Positions 44,368 through 53,256 of a stretch of 64,000 bases of DNA are shown here, in pieces. How positions within the stretch are numbered: position 1 is the first letter of the stretch; the number at the start of each line of letters is the position of its first letter. A program made the position numbers and the translations under genes. A model generated the notes under the pieces. The model worked only from the letters and a program-made list of their open reading frames with translations. It made no database searches and was not told where the DNA came from. Source of the stretch: an uncultured Clostridia bacterium (GTDB lineage Bacteria > Bacillota > Clostridia > Oscillospirales > Acutalibacteraceae); assembly GCA_947632045.1 (NCBI GenBank), contig CANRNQ010000002.1, positions 62,001 through 126,000 on the forward strand. Reading direction: 5' to 3'.

Positions 44368-46975
44368 CAAAAAAAGAAGCAACTCATTTATGAGCGTTTT
44401 TCTCTGGAGCATAAAAAAGCATAAGGCGCTTTTGATAGTTTATTCGGCTTTACTGCTCTTTTCAAGCCCCATCATCGGGCTTATCGCCGGCACGTCGCTT
44501 AGCAGCTTTAACAATCCGGTCACGCCCGCAACCTTCGGCTTTTTGACCACCGGGGTCGCCATGATAATGACGGTGATCGTTCCGGTAGTCCTGCTCGATT
44601 ATCTGCACAACAAGCGCAAGGCGGATATGTTCTGCTCTCTGCCGATAAAAAGGCGCAGCTTATTTTTCTCGCGCTGGCTTTCGGGACTTGCGATACTGAT
44701 TATCCCCTACATTATAAACTCGGTTATCGCCTGCATTCTGAGCCTTCCCTGCGGCCCTCCGAATTACCCGGGCTTTAACGCTGTGGCCTTCACCGTTAAC
44801 ACGGTCGTTATATCGCTGCTTTCGATAACCGCCTCCTACTCTTTCACCTCATTTATCGCTCTTTGCTGCGGCACGACCATGAACACCGTACTGTGCACAA
44901 TCTTTATCAACATTTCCTATCCCCTCGCCTATTCGGCCATGTCATCTATGTTTGCCTCGATAATACCGGGAATAAACATAAAAATGGCGGGCAACCTGTT
45001 TTTTAACGACATTTTATCCCCTCTGCTTTCCCCGTTCAACGATATTCTCTCATCGGCCTACGGGGGACTGCACACCGCATATGCGTCGTTTTTTAACATT
45101 TCGCCGGAATCGCTGATATCAAGCATAATCATAATTGCCGCGTCTATAACGGCCTGCGCCGTTATTGCAAAGAATCGAAAAAGCGAAGCCGCCCAAAGCT
45201 CGTTTGCATATAAAACTCCCGGAATAATAATCCGCTTTATAGCGACCGCTGCCGCCGGAATGATAGCCGCGATGATTCTGAGCTCCATTCCCATGTTTCA
45301 ATATGCGTTTTTCTCCCCTGAGAAGTCGGCGGGAATCTCTTCCCCGGATCCGTGGTTCATCTACCTCATATTTATAATCACCTTTGCAATCACCGCCTTT
45401 ATCGCACACCTTGTCGTTACGGCTATATTTAACAAGGGCTTCAAGGGATTTTTGAAATCGCTCATATGCTATGGTCTTGTGGTTCTGATTATAGGCGGAA
45501 CTTACACCACGCTCGCCTTCGGAGGCTTTGGCGCTGACAAGTATATTCCCGATCTCGACGAGATATCCGAGGTTCAGGTGGATTATTCTGAATTTGAAGA
45601 ATACGGACTTGCCGGAACTCTTACCTCGGCGCTATTTAATATCTTTTCGGTCGCTCCGTATTTTAATTATGATAATTACGATGATCAATTTTCGTCGCAG
45701 CCCCAATGTATTCAGGCTCTCGCCGAGGAGGATATAAAATCGGTTCTCGATATACACCGCGGGATAATAGAAAATTTTCCGCAAACCGATCCCATGCCGT
45801 ATCATATCCGTAATGACTTTGAAAAATACGCATATAAAACTGATGATTATGAGCCTGAAGATTATGAGTCCGAAGATTATGAGCCTGAAAACAGCATTAT
45901 GCAGGCATCGAACATAAGATTTATTTACAAGCTTAAAAACGGCTCGACCATAGCCAGAGAGTACAATTCTCAGTTTTTATACAACACCTCTTTGGGGAAA
46001 GAGCTTTTAAAGCTGAAGGAGAGCACCTTAACACACAATGCAGAAATATTAAAGGGGCTTATCGGCGACGAGAATTATGAATTTACGAGCATTGAACTCA
46101 ACGGCTCGGAGGTATATTATTATTCCTACGACTGTATCAAAAACAAGAGCGCCGTCGACGCCTTTATCGCCGCCTTTATCAGCGACTTTGAAAGCGGTGG
46201 GGAGCAAAAATACAACGACTGCATATGTGAAAATTTGCAGTTTAATTACCGCGACAAGCGCAGCGGCGAGGAGAAAAAATTAAACGCCTTTATTCCGTCG
46301 TCGTTTAAAAACACAAAGGCCGCGCTTTCAAGCTACGGTTACTACGAAACGATACAAGCTCCTTTCTATTATTCAAACTACACTGCTACTCCGACGGAGA
46401 GCGAGTTCACACTGCCGAAGAGCATAAGCGGGAAATATCTGAAGGACAGCGTCGAGGTTATGAACCGTTCGGAGAATATTTCTCTCAGTTCCGTCAATGA
46501 GTATATTGAAAACGTCCTATACGGCTCAGGGGCCAACATCAACTCCCCGGAGAGGCTGCTCGTCGAGGCTTATCAAAGGGATAAGCTATACTGCCGCATT
46601 GTTTACTCGGACAGCGAGGGCAAGCTCTATTACTACGACGATAAATTCTCAGACTTTGAAAAATACAAAAACCGCGAAAATGATATAAAAGAGGCGGCGA
46701 GCAGAACGCGCTACGATGAGGACATATCTTCGCTCTATTCCTTTTGCGCACCCTATCTCAGGGACAAGAGCGATTCGTCTAAAATATATTCTCCGGCTAT
46801 AATCCAGTTCTACACCGACGACGAGAATGTGCTTACCTCTCCGATGAATATTGAAGGGATAGAAGACGCTCCCTCCGAATTTACATTTACAGGCATTAAA
46901 TATGGCCCTTGCAGCATTGTCGCTCGGAATCTTATTTCTGCCGACGGCAAGTCGTATATTTATCTGAGCCTTTAA
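44342..46975 (+). CDS. ABC transporter permease with large extracytoplasmic domain
   Basis: 877 residues. There are about six transmembrane segments in the first 320 residues and two more near 340-400, then a large extracytoplasmic part (about 410-877) with no family I know. A three-times repeated five-residue unit, DYEPE-like, occurs at about 502-516. The start is ATG 44342 with GGAGGG 8 bases before it, so the gene overlaps the ATPase gene. The GntR-ATPase-permease order suggests a response to antimicrobial peptide or envelope stress; the substrate is unknown. Confidence 0.85.
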   Translation: MTSAILSDNKKRSNSFMSVFLWSIKKHKALLIVYSALLLFSSPIIGLIAGTSLSSFNNPVTPATFGFLTTGVAMIMTVIVPVVLLDYLHNKRKADMFCSLPIKRRSLFFSRWLSGLAILIIPYIINSVIACILSLPCGPPNYPGFNAVAFTVNTVVISLLSITASYSFTSFIALCCGTTMNTVLCTIFINISYPLAYSAMSSMFASIIPGINIKMAGNLFFNDILSPLLSPFNDILSSAYGGLHTAYASFFNISPESLISSIIIIAASITACAVIAKNRKSEAAQSSFAYKTPGIIIRFIATAAAGMIAAMILSSIPMFQYAFFSPEKSAGISSPDPWFIYLIFIITFAITAFIAHLVVTAIFNKGFKGFLKSLICYGLVVLIIGGTYTTLAFGGFGADKYIPDLDEISEVQVDYSEFEEYGLAGTLTSALFNIFSVAPYFNYDNYDDQFSSQPQCIQALAEEDIKSVLDIHRGIIENFPQTDPMPYHIRNDFEKYAYKTDDYEPEDYESEDYEPENSIMQASNIRFIYKLKNGSTIAREYNSQFLYNTSLGKELLKLKESTLTHNAEILKGLIGDENYEFTSIELNGSEVYYYSYDCIKNKSAVDAFIAAFISDFESGGEQKYNDCICENLQFNYRDKRSGEEKKLNAFIPSSFKNTKAALSSYGYYETIQAPFYYSNYTATPTESEFTLPKSISGKYLKDSVEVMNRSENISLSSVNEYIENVLYGSGANINSPERLLVEAYQRDKLYCRIVYSDSEGKLYYYDDKFSDFEKYKNRENDIKEAASRTRYDEDISSLYSFCAPYLRDKSDSSKIYSPAIIQFYTDDENVLTSPMNIEGIEDAPSEFTFTGIKYGPCSIVARNLISADGKSYIYLSL
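45845..45889 (+). repeat. Triple 15 bp tandem repeat inside the permease gene
   Basis: Three in-frame copies of GATTATGAGCCTGAA (the middle one with TCC), encoding Asp-Tyr-Glu-Pro/Ser-Glu. Confidence 0.9.
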
Positions 46976-47037
46976 CGGCAGGCTGTTTTGCGGCTGTCGC
47001 GGCGGCTCGTTTTTACGCTGTGCGCATATCGGGGCTT

Positions 47038-47182
47038 GGGTTCGGGCGGCGACCGGCCCATTTCCGCCTCCGGCGGAAATGGGCGGAAACGCGGCGGCGA
47101 TGAGCTTCTGCCCCGCATCAAAGACCCTGCCCCGCCGCGTTTCAAGCGCGGCCTGCGGCCGCGCGGGTCGCCGCCCGAACCC
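47038..47182 (-). repeat. GC-rich cloverleaf repeat, copy B
   Basis: Perfect 17 bp outer stem GGGTTCGGGCGGCGACC / GGTCGCCGCCCGAACCC (47038-47054/47166-47182), identical to copy D. Inside: CCCATTTCCGCC-TCC-GGCGGAAATGGG (47057-47083), GAAACGCGGCGG...CCGCCGCGTTTC with a loop of about 33 bases, and GCGCGGCC-TGC-GGCCGCGC. It is the cleanest copy. It lies between the permease gene and rmuC; 46976-47037 and 47183-47291 show nothing else. Confidence 0.9.
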
Positions 47183-47291
47183 CCCATGCTTCCGCTCAGA
47201 CCTACCGGGGCATTTCGGCGCGACAGCTCCTCATGCTGTTTCTGTTTCCGCACACCGCGCCAAAACCAAATTATACTCTCCCCCTCTCCGA

Positions 47292-47320
47292 TTGATTTCA
47301 AAATTATACAATGCTACAAT
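47292..47320 (+). promoter_or_regulatory. Sigma-A-type promoter for rmuC
   Basis: TTGATT (47292-47297), 17 bp spacer, TACAAT (47315-47320), 31 bp before the start codon. Confidence 0.65.
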
Positions 47321-47351
47321 TAAAGCAAATGCTATACTAAGGAGTGTCACT

Positions 47352-48533
47352 ATGAGCATCGAGGCAATTTTGCTTATTATCGCTATAATTATGATAGGAA
47401 TATTCGGAGCGGCGCTAATAATCTACGTCAGAAAAATAAGCTCGAACGAGGAGCTGTCGAGGCTCGATAGCAGGCTGTCAAGGCTCGACGGCAAAATAGA
47501 CCTAATATCGAGCAGCGGCAACGATCTGCGCGGCGAGCTTGAAAACAAGTTTAACAACCTCACCGAGCAAAACAACCTCCGTCTTGACAAAATGAGCCAA
47601 ACAATGGAGAAAAAGCTCGGCGACATCGAGGACAAAAACTCGGCGGCTCTCGAAAGAATGAGGGCTACGGTTGACGAGAAGCTGCAAAGAACCCTCGAGG
47701 AGAGAATAAGCAGCTCCTTCAGCCAGGTTAGCAGGCGACTCGAGGAGGTATACAAGGGACTCGGCGAAATGCAGACCCTCGCGAGCGGGGTCGGCGATTT
47801 GAAAAAGGTGCTTTCCAATGTTAAAAGCAGGGGAATCATCGGGGAGTATCAGCTCGGAGCGATACTCGGCGAGATACTCACTCCGGAGCAGTACGACGAA
47901 AACGCCGCGACCAAAAAGGGCAGTAAAAACGTGGTCGAGTTCGCCGTGAAGCTCCCGTCCGACGACGGCGGCTTCATATATCTGCCGATAGACTCAAAAT
48001 TCCCCGGAGATACCTACTCCGCGCTTTGCGACGCATACGACAGCGGCGACAGGGCGGCTGTCGATTTGGCGAGGAAGCACCTCCGGCAGAGGCTTCTCAG
48101 CGAGGCGAAGGACATCAGCGAGAAGTACATCGACCCTCCTCACACCACCGAATTTGCAATTATGTTTCTGCCCTTTGAGGGCTTATACTCCGAGGCGGTC
48201 AATAACGGAATGGTCGAGGAATTACAGAACAAATTCAAGGTAAACATAGCGGGGCCGAGCACCATGGCGGCTCTGCTGAACAGTCTGCAAATGGGCTTTA
48301 AGACTCTTGCCGTCCAGAAGCGCAGCACCGAGGTTTGGAGGGTGCTCGAGGAGGTAAAAACCGAATTTGGCAAATTCACCGGCGCTCTCGCCGCCGCTCA
48401 GGAGAGGATAAGAAACGTAGACTCCGATCTTGAAAAGCTCGTAGGCGCCCGCACGCGGCAAATGCAGAGAAAGCTCGAGAAGATGTCAAGCCTCGATGAG
48501 AGCGGGCCTTTGTTTTTGGACAATCAGCGGTGA
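47352..48533 (+). CDS. rmuC: DNA recombination protein RmuC
   Basis: 393 residues: an N-terminal transmembrane helix (about 5-26), a long coiled coil (about 33-135) and the RmuC nuclease-like domain (about 140-365) with GIIGEYQLGAILGEIL, LPIDSKFPGD and STMAALLNSLQMGF. In E. coli RmuC limits inversions at short inverted repeats, which is notable next to cloverleaf repeat B. ATG 47352 follows AAGGAGTG; an open frame to 47079 runs through the repeat and is not used. Confidence 0.92.
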   Translation: MSIEAILLIIAIIMIGIFGAALIIYVRKISSNEELSRLDSRLSRLDGKIDLISSSGNDLRGELENKFNNLTEQNNLRLDKMSQTMEKKLGDIEDKNSAALERMRATVDEKLQRTLEERISSSFSQVSRRLEEVYKGLGEMQTLASGVGDLKKVLSNVKSRGIIGEYQLGAILGEILTPEQYDENAATKKGSKNVVEFAVKLPSDDGGFIYLPIDSKFPGDTYSALCDAYDSGDRAAVDLARKHLRQRLLSEAKDISEKYIDPPHTTEFAIMFLPFEGLYSEAVNNGMVEELQNKFKVNIAGPSTMAALLNSLQMGFKTLAVQKRSTEVWRVLEEVKTEFGKFTGALAAAQERIRNVDSDLEKLVGARTRQMQRKLEKMSSLDESGPLFLDNQR

Positions 48534-48575
48534 TTAGAGCTTTATAAGCTAAAATATCATAAGCGCAAATTATAA

Positions 48576-48618
48576 AAGGGCGCGAGGTACAGTTCCTTCT
48601 CCTGTACCTCGCGCCCTT
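48576..48618 (-). terminator. Strong terminator for the lipid-conjugation operon
   Basis: A 17 bp perfect stem (AAGGGCGCGAGGTACAG/CTGTACCTCGCGCCCTT). On the minus strand it is followed by TTTATAATT. It may also stop rmuC transcription from the other side. Confidence 0.85.
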
Positions 48619-48711
48619 CGCTCCGTCTGATTTTTCCGAAAGAGAAACGCAATAAGCCCTTGCGCCAATTTATTCTTCCGCGCATTAAGCCTATATAAGA
48701 GCTTTAATACA

Positions 48712-49041
48712 TCACTTTATGCTCTTTATGAGCTTATTTATCTCAAGAGCCTTGTCCAAATCTCCGTCAACCTTAAGCTTGCCTACCGTAAAGGCAAAAA
48801 TTGGGTCGAGCTTGCCGTTGATTATCTTAAAAAAGTCCTCGGTATCGACCGTGAACGCCACGTCGTAGTCGTAATAATCATAGGGCTCTACCCTAAGCTC
48901 GCTGTCGTTTAGCTCAGCGTAAAGTATGCCCTCGCCCTCGCCGGTCAAATGCACCTGCAACGCGAGGTGTCCCTTGTGCTCGCTGACGTCCGCCTTCATA
49001 AAGGTCTCCTTGATTTGTGAAACAGCTTCCTGATACGTCAT
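48712..49041 (-). CDS. SCP2-like sterol/lipid-binding protein
   Basis: A 109-residue single-domain SCP2-type protein (MTYQEAVSQIKETF, then VDGDLDKALEINKLI at the C-terminus, as in many bacterial SCP2 domains). It probably binds a hydrophobic ligand in the cytoplasm. ATG 49041 has GAAGGG upstream. It is the last gene of the 48.7-53.9 kb operon, suggesting it carries or sequesters the lipid substrate or product; that role is an inference. Confidence 0.82.
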   Translation of the reverse strand: MTYQEAVSQIKETFMKADVSEHKGHLALQVHLTGEGEGILYAELNDSELRVEPYDYYDYDVAFTVDTEDFFKIINGKLDPIFAFTVGKLKVDGDLDKALEINKLIKSIK

Positions 49042-49060
49042 AAATTTTACCCTTCCCATA

Positions 49061-50608
49061 TTAGTATTTTCTTTTTACCTTTCCCGAGCTTGTCTTTTCA
49101 AACTCAGTATCTCTTATTATAATCCTAACTATGCGTTTATACAAGGGTAAATCCGCATTTATTTCATCAATTTTTTCTTTTGCCGCCGCGTAAACGTCGC
49201 TTATGCCGAGAGCCGACACAACGTCGGCGTTTGGAAACATCTCAAATACTATCGCCCCGTTTTCGGCGTAAACCATGAGCTCCTTTGCCAAAAGCCAGCC
49301 GGCAAATTTATTTTCAAGCTCCTCGGGCGAAACATTTTCCCCGTTTGAAAGTATTATCAGGTTTTTCTTCCTGCCGGTAATATATAAAAAGCCGTCCTCG
49401 TCCACGCGTCCCAAATCGCCCGTTCTGAGAAAGCCCTCGCAAATTGCCGCGGCTGTTTCCTTTTCGTCCTTATAATACCCGAGCATCATGCTGTCGCCCC
49501 TGACCATGATCTCGCCGTCCTCGATTTTGACCTCGGCGTTGGGGATTATATGTCCGACGGAGTTTTTCTTGCAGCAGGTTCTTGTGTTCGCGCTTATCCT
49601 CGGAGAAAATTCCGTCATGCCGTAGCCCTGAATCAGCGATATGCCGTACTCGGCAAAATCGTCTATCAGCTTTGGATTCAGATAAGCCCCTCCGCTGTAT
49701 ATGGTGTGCAGTCTTTCGCCGAACACCTGCTGTGCGAGGGCCTTTTTCGGAGCGTCGGGATACTGCGCGCAAAGCTCCGTCAGCTTATAATTCAGCGACT
49801 CTATTATAAGCGGCACCATCAGCATTATCTGCGGCTTGAATATGCCTATATTTTTAACTATCCTCATCATGGAATCGTTGAAGCAGCAGGTAACGCCGCC
49901 GCACATACAGCAGAGTATGTCGCAGGTGAAGCAGTATGCGTGATGTATAGGCAAGACAGAAAGCGATACCGTGCCTATTTCCTCTCCCATATCCATACAG
50001 GTGGCGTTGTCGGCGAGGCTCTTGTGCGAGAGCATCACTCCCTTGCTCCTTCCCGTAGTTCCCGAGGTGAAGAGTATGGAGCACATTTTATCGGGATCTA
50101 TCTCCGTCTTAAACTCTCCCTTGTTTTCCTCTATAAGCCTCCAAAACGATAAAGCGCCGTCTGAGTGCTCCTGCGCGCTCATATCCATAAAGCGCTCTAT
50201 ATTCGGGCAGCTCTTCTTTATTTCATCTAATCTGTCATACAGCAAAGAATCATAGGCCAAGGCGGAAGCGTCCGCGCGGTTTAAAAGCTCTGAAATATCT
50301 CCGGCTGACAGCTCCTTATCTATCGGCACTATAACGCTTGAGCTGTTGACCGTTCCGAAATAGCTTATTACCCAAGGGTAGCTTGATGCGCCGATGACTG
50401 CGATATGTCTTCCGACAAGCCCCAAAGAGGCAAGGGCGTTTGAAAACGCCATGCTGTCCGAGAGGGTATCGTTATACGTTTTCGATAAGACCTGCTTTTT
50501 ATTCTTCCAGCGAAATGCGTCCTGCTCGCCGTAAAGCGCCGCCGTATCGCGCACAAGCTCAAAGAGATCTCTGTATCTTTTTGTAGGCTTTACCGTGTAT
50601 TCGCTCAT
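49061..50608 (-). CDS. Acyl-AMP ligase / fatty acid-CoA ligase-like adenylating enzyme
   Basis: ANL-superfamily enzyme, 515 residues, that activates a carboxylic acid with ATP. Motifs: A3 LFTSGTTGRSKGVMLSH, A5 QGYGMTEFSP, A7-A8 TGDLGRVDEDGFLYITGRKKN, and the catalytic Lys near the C-terminus (SSGKVKRKY). It resembles long-chain fatty-acid ligases more than amino-acid adenylation domains. It is followed in the same operon by a carrier protein gene 10 bp upstream, the natural acceptor of the acyl group. ATG 50608 is preferred to an upstream GTG. Confidence 0.88.
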   Translation of the reverse strand: MSEYTVKPTKRYRDLFELVRDTAALYGEQDAFRWKNKKQVLSKTYNDTLSDSMAFSNALASLGLVGRHIAVIGASSYPWVISYFGTVNSSSVIVPIDKELSAGDISELLNRADASALAYDSLLYDRLDEIKKSCPNIERFMDMSAQEHSDGALSFWRLIEENKGEFKTEIDPDKMCSILFTSGTTGRSKGVMLSHKSLADNATCMDMGEEIGTVSLSVLPIHHAYCFTCDILCCMCGGVTCCFNDSMMRIVKNIGIFKPQIMLMVPLIIESLNYKLTELCAQYPDAPKKALAQQVFGERLHTIYSGGAYLNPKLIDDFAEYGISLIQGYGMTEFSPRISANTRTCCKKNSVGHIIPNAEVKIEDGEIMVRGDSMMLGYYKDEKETAAAICEGFLRTGDLGRVDEDGFLYITGRKKNLIILSNGENVSPEELENKFAGWLLAKELMVYAENGAIVFEMFPNADVVSALGISDVYAAAKEKIDEINADLPLYKRIVRIIIRDTEFEKTSSGKVKRKY

Positions 50609-50618
50609 TTTATCCACC

Positions 50619-50846
50619 TCAATCCTGCAAGGACTCTATATAAGCTACCGCCTCGCCAACGGTGCGTATCTTTACCGCCTCGCGCTCGTCCACCTCAATG
50701 TCGAACTCGTCCTCGACCTCGCCGAGGAAGCTCATGAAGTCATACGAGTTAAAGCCGAGATCCGCGATAAATTCCGAGCTTTCGGTTATTGTATCGGGCT
50801 CAACATCGACATAGTTTAAAATTATAGTCTTGATTTTATCAAACAT
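50619..50846 (-). CDS. Acyl carrier protein
   Basis: A 75-residue phosphopantetheine carrier. The attachment Ser is in DLGFNSYDF (S about 34), with Asn-Ser where most ACPs have Asp-Ser, and acidic helix II follows. It is dedicated to this operon, not the fatty-acid synthase cluster. GGAGG lies 7-8 bases before the ATG. It is predicted to shuttle the acyl group from the ligase to the condensation protein. Confidence 0.92.
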   Translation of the reverse strand: MFDKIKTIILNYVDVEPDTITESSEFIADLGFNSYDFMSFLGEVEDEFDIEVDEREAVKIRTVGEAVAYIESLQD

Positions 50847-50876
50847 CTTTATTACCTCCGTATATTAAGCGTCATA

Positions 50877-52265
50877 TTAAGCGTCGGCTATTATTTCGGC
50901 CACTGTCTTTTCCGGATTTAAAACTCCGTCAAATATTATCCTCGTGACATAGTAGTAAATCTTTTCGAGCTGGTCGTGAGTGTATTTGCCCTTTTTATAT
51001 TCAAAGGAGAAGTCGAGCCCGTTGTCAAGCGAGCGGTGCATCACGGTCAAATACAGCGGCTGAGCGGCAACTCCGTTTGAATACCAGCTTGATTTGTATT
51101 TTACGTCCGGCAAATCGTCGTTTGAGTGAACGGACAGGGGTTGATATGTCAGGCTTATCGACTCGTAGGTTTCGCCGGGCTTGTTTTTGTAGTATCTTGA
51201 GCGCATCATCATATACTCTATCGGATTGAAGTTCGCGTGGCGGAACATACTGTTTTGAGTGTTTTGGATTATTTTGCAGCCCTCAAGGAAGGTCTTATCG
51301 GGCTCGACGACGGTTCTGCACGGGAAGAAGTGTATTCTCGAGCCGCCGGACTTTTTTTCCGAAAGGGTCGCGCGGCGCGATATTGTGGACTGTATGGAAA
51401 CGTCGCTCTCGCCCTTGTTTATCTTTTGCATATAGGTTCTGAGCGCCATTAAGATAAGGCAGACCATGGAAACATTGTTGTCAAGGCAAAACCTTGCGAG
51501 AACGTCGGAGGGATTGGGTTCTAAGTGGAACTGAGCTATGTCGGCCTCGCAGCTTGCGCCGTCGTTGACCGCCGCGCGCAATTCGGAATTTTTCTCCTCG
51601 ACGCGGTGCTTTTCAAGAATCCCCTCGCCCGTCAGGTCGTTGAATATGGGCTCGGAGCTTTCTATTACGTCCTGCCAGTATTTTTTGTCCTTTTCATATG
51701 ACTTTGAGCCGGCTTCATATTTCAAGTCCTTTTCAAGCGCCTTTATAAAGGATTCGAGCGGCTTGGGGTATTCGGTATTATACACCTTGCTGCAATATAT
51801 CTGTATCACGTCGGTGTAAAAGCCCACTATCGACTGCGCGTCCATGGTCATATGGTCAACGCACATATACATTCCCTTATAGCCGCCGGGCATCGAGATC
51901 ATCACTATCTTGTTCATCGGCGAGTTCATGCGCTCAAACGGCACGCTCGTCCATTTTTTCATCTCGCTTTCGGCGTCCTCCGGCTTCCAGTGCGAAAACT
52001 CAAAGAAGGGTATATCTCTCTCCTCCCTCGGCGCTATGTACTGCATCACCTCGCCGTTTTCGCCCTCGCAAAAGCGCAGCCGCATTGATTCACAGCGTTC
52101 ATACGCCTCGTAAATGCTCTGCTTGAGAACGTTAAAGTCGATGTCGATTTCAATAGTCAGGCTTGTGCCGATATTCAGCACCTGTTTGAGCGGGCAGTGC
52201 TGCAGCGTGAAATAGTGCATCCTCTGCGAAGCAGCGAGCGGATAAAGCTTTCTTTCAGTGTCCAT
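50877..52265 (-). CDS. Free-standing NRPS-type condensation-domain protein
   Basis: 462 residues forming a single condensation domain. The N-terminus is YPLAASQRMHYFTLQ (C1-like), and the active-site motif HHxxxDG reads VDHMTMDAQS, keeping the second, catalytic His and the Asp but with Asp for the first His and Ala for Gly. It would join a carrier-bound acyl group to an amine or alcohol. The start is ATG 52265, with AAGGAG 8 bases upstream. No other NRPS domain is in the window, so the acceptor must be free or from elsewhere. Confidence 0.85.
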   Translation of the reverse strand: MDTERKLYPLAASQRMHYFTLQHCPLKQVLNIGTSLTIEIDIDFNVLKQSIYEAYERCESMRLRFCEGENGEVMQYIAPREERDIPFFEFSHWKPEDAESEMKKWTSVPFERMNSPMNKIVMISMPGGYKGMYMCVDHMTMDAQSIVGFYTDVIQIYCSKVYNTEYPKPLESFIKALEKDLKYEAGSKSYEKDKKYWQDVIESSEPIFNDLTGEGILEKHRVEEKNSELRAAVNDGASCEADIAQFHLEPNPSDVLARFCLDNNVSMVCLILMALRTYMQKINKGESDVSIQSTISRRATLSEKKSGGSRIHFFPCRTVVEPDKTFLEGCKIIQNTQNSMFRHANFNPIEYMMMRSRYYKNKPGETYESISLTYQPLSVHSNDDLPDVKYKSSWYSNGVAAQPLYLTVMHRSLDNGLDFSFEYKKGKYTHDQLEKIYYYVTRIIFDGVLNPEKTVAEIIADA

Positions 52266-52302
52266 TTTAATTTCTCCTTCCGTCATATGTCGCGGCAAAA
52301 AT

Positions 52303-53256
52303 TTATGCGTATTTATTTATAAAGGCGATTATCGCCCCTTCGTATGCTTTTCTGTCTATATAATAGGACTCGGCGTGATCCGCGCCCTTAACTATAAGCA
52401 GCTCCTTGTCCGAGGCGCAGACCTTGTAGTTTTCCTCGCTCATCCAAACGGGCACGAAGTCGTCCTTATCGCCGTGTATAAACACTATCGGAGTCTTTGT
52501 TTTCGCGACCTCCTCAAGGGTGCTCACGTCCTTATAGCCGTAGCCCGCGAACTTCTTCGTCAGCAATTCCGTGAGATTCATTATCGGAAATTTCGGTATA
52601 TGATAGTCCCGCTTTAAAATATGCGAGAACACGTCGTAGGCGCTTGTAAAGCCGCAGTCGGCAACTATCGCCTTTACATTCTCGGGCAAATCAAGCCCGC
52701 TCGTCATGAGCACGGTCGACGCGCCCATTGATATTCCGTGCAGGAAGATCTTGCAATCCGCCCCGAAGAGCTTCACCGCGTATTCTATCCAGCGTATCGC
52801 GTCGCGCCTGTCTAAAACGCCGAAGCCCACATATTTGCCCTCGCTCATGCCGTGCGCCCTTTCGTCGACAAGCAGAAGATTGAATTTCTGCTCGTAGTAA
52901 AATTTTGAGAGAGCCACATAGTCGTTTGTGGAGCAGCTTGTGTAGCCGTGAAAGCAGATTACCACCCGCTTTGACTCCTCTTCGTTTTTTATGAGCGTAC
53001 CGTGAAGCCTTAAGCCGTCGTCTGATTTTATGAACACGTCCTCCGACTGACGGCTGTTCAGCCATTGTCTGCACTCACCGATGAAGTCGAGGTGACGCGA
53101 CCAATCCGTATTTGCGTTGATATTGTTGTCGAGCGTCGCGGTCGGCTTGCGGTGAATGGTGAAGATGAAAAAATATATGGTTGCGGCGGCTATGGCGATA
53201 AGAGCGCACAGGACAATCGCGCACAGCGCAAGCAATATCCAAAGTCCGATATTCAT
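52303..53256 (-). CDS. Membrane-anchored alpha/beta hydrolase
   Basis: An N-terminal transmembrane helix (about 7-33) and an alpha/beta hydrolase domain with oxyanion CFHGYTS, nucleophile elbow HGISMGAS, acid in HGDKDDFVP and His in GADHAES. The layout resembles family S9/BAAT-like esterases. It is coupled to the TetR gene (ATGA overlap) and precedes the condensation gene, so it may release or hydrolyse the lipid product or supply a free acid. Confidence 0.87.
   Translation of the reverse strand: MNIGLWILLALCAIVLCALIAIAAATIYFFIFTIHRKPTATLDNNINANTDWSRHLDFIGECRQWLNSRQSEDVFIKSDDGLRLHGTLIKNEEESKRVVICFHGYTSCSTNDYVALSKFYYEQKFNLLLVDERAHGMSEGKYVGFGVLDRRDAIRWIEYAVKLFGADCKIFLHGISMGASTVLMTSGLDLPENVKAIVADCGFTSAYDVFSHILKRDYHIPKFPIMNLTELLTKKFAGYGYKDVSTLEEVAKTKTPIVFIHGDKDDFVPVWMSEENYKVCASDKELLIVKGADHAESYYIDRKAYEGAIIAFINKYA

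Noticed and set aside
47079-47351. N-terminal extension of RmuC
   Set aside because: It reads through repeat B and the promoter; the ATG at 47352 has the ribosome site and the membrane helix.
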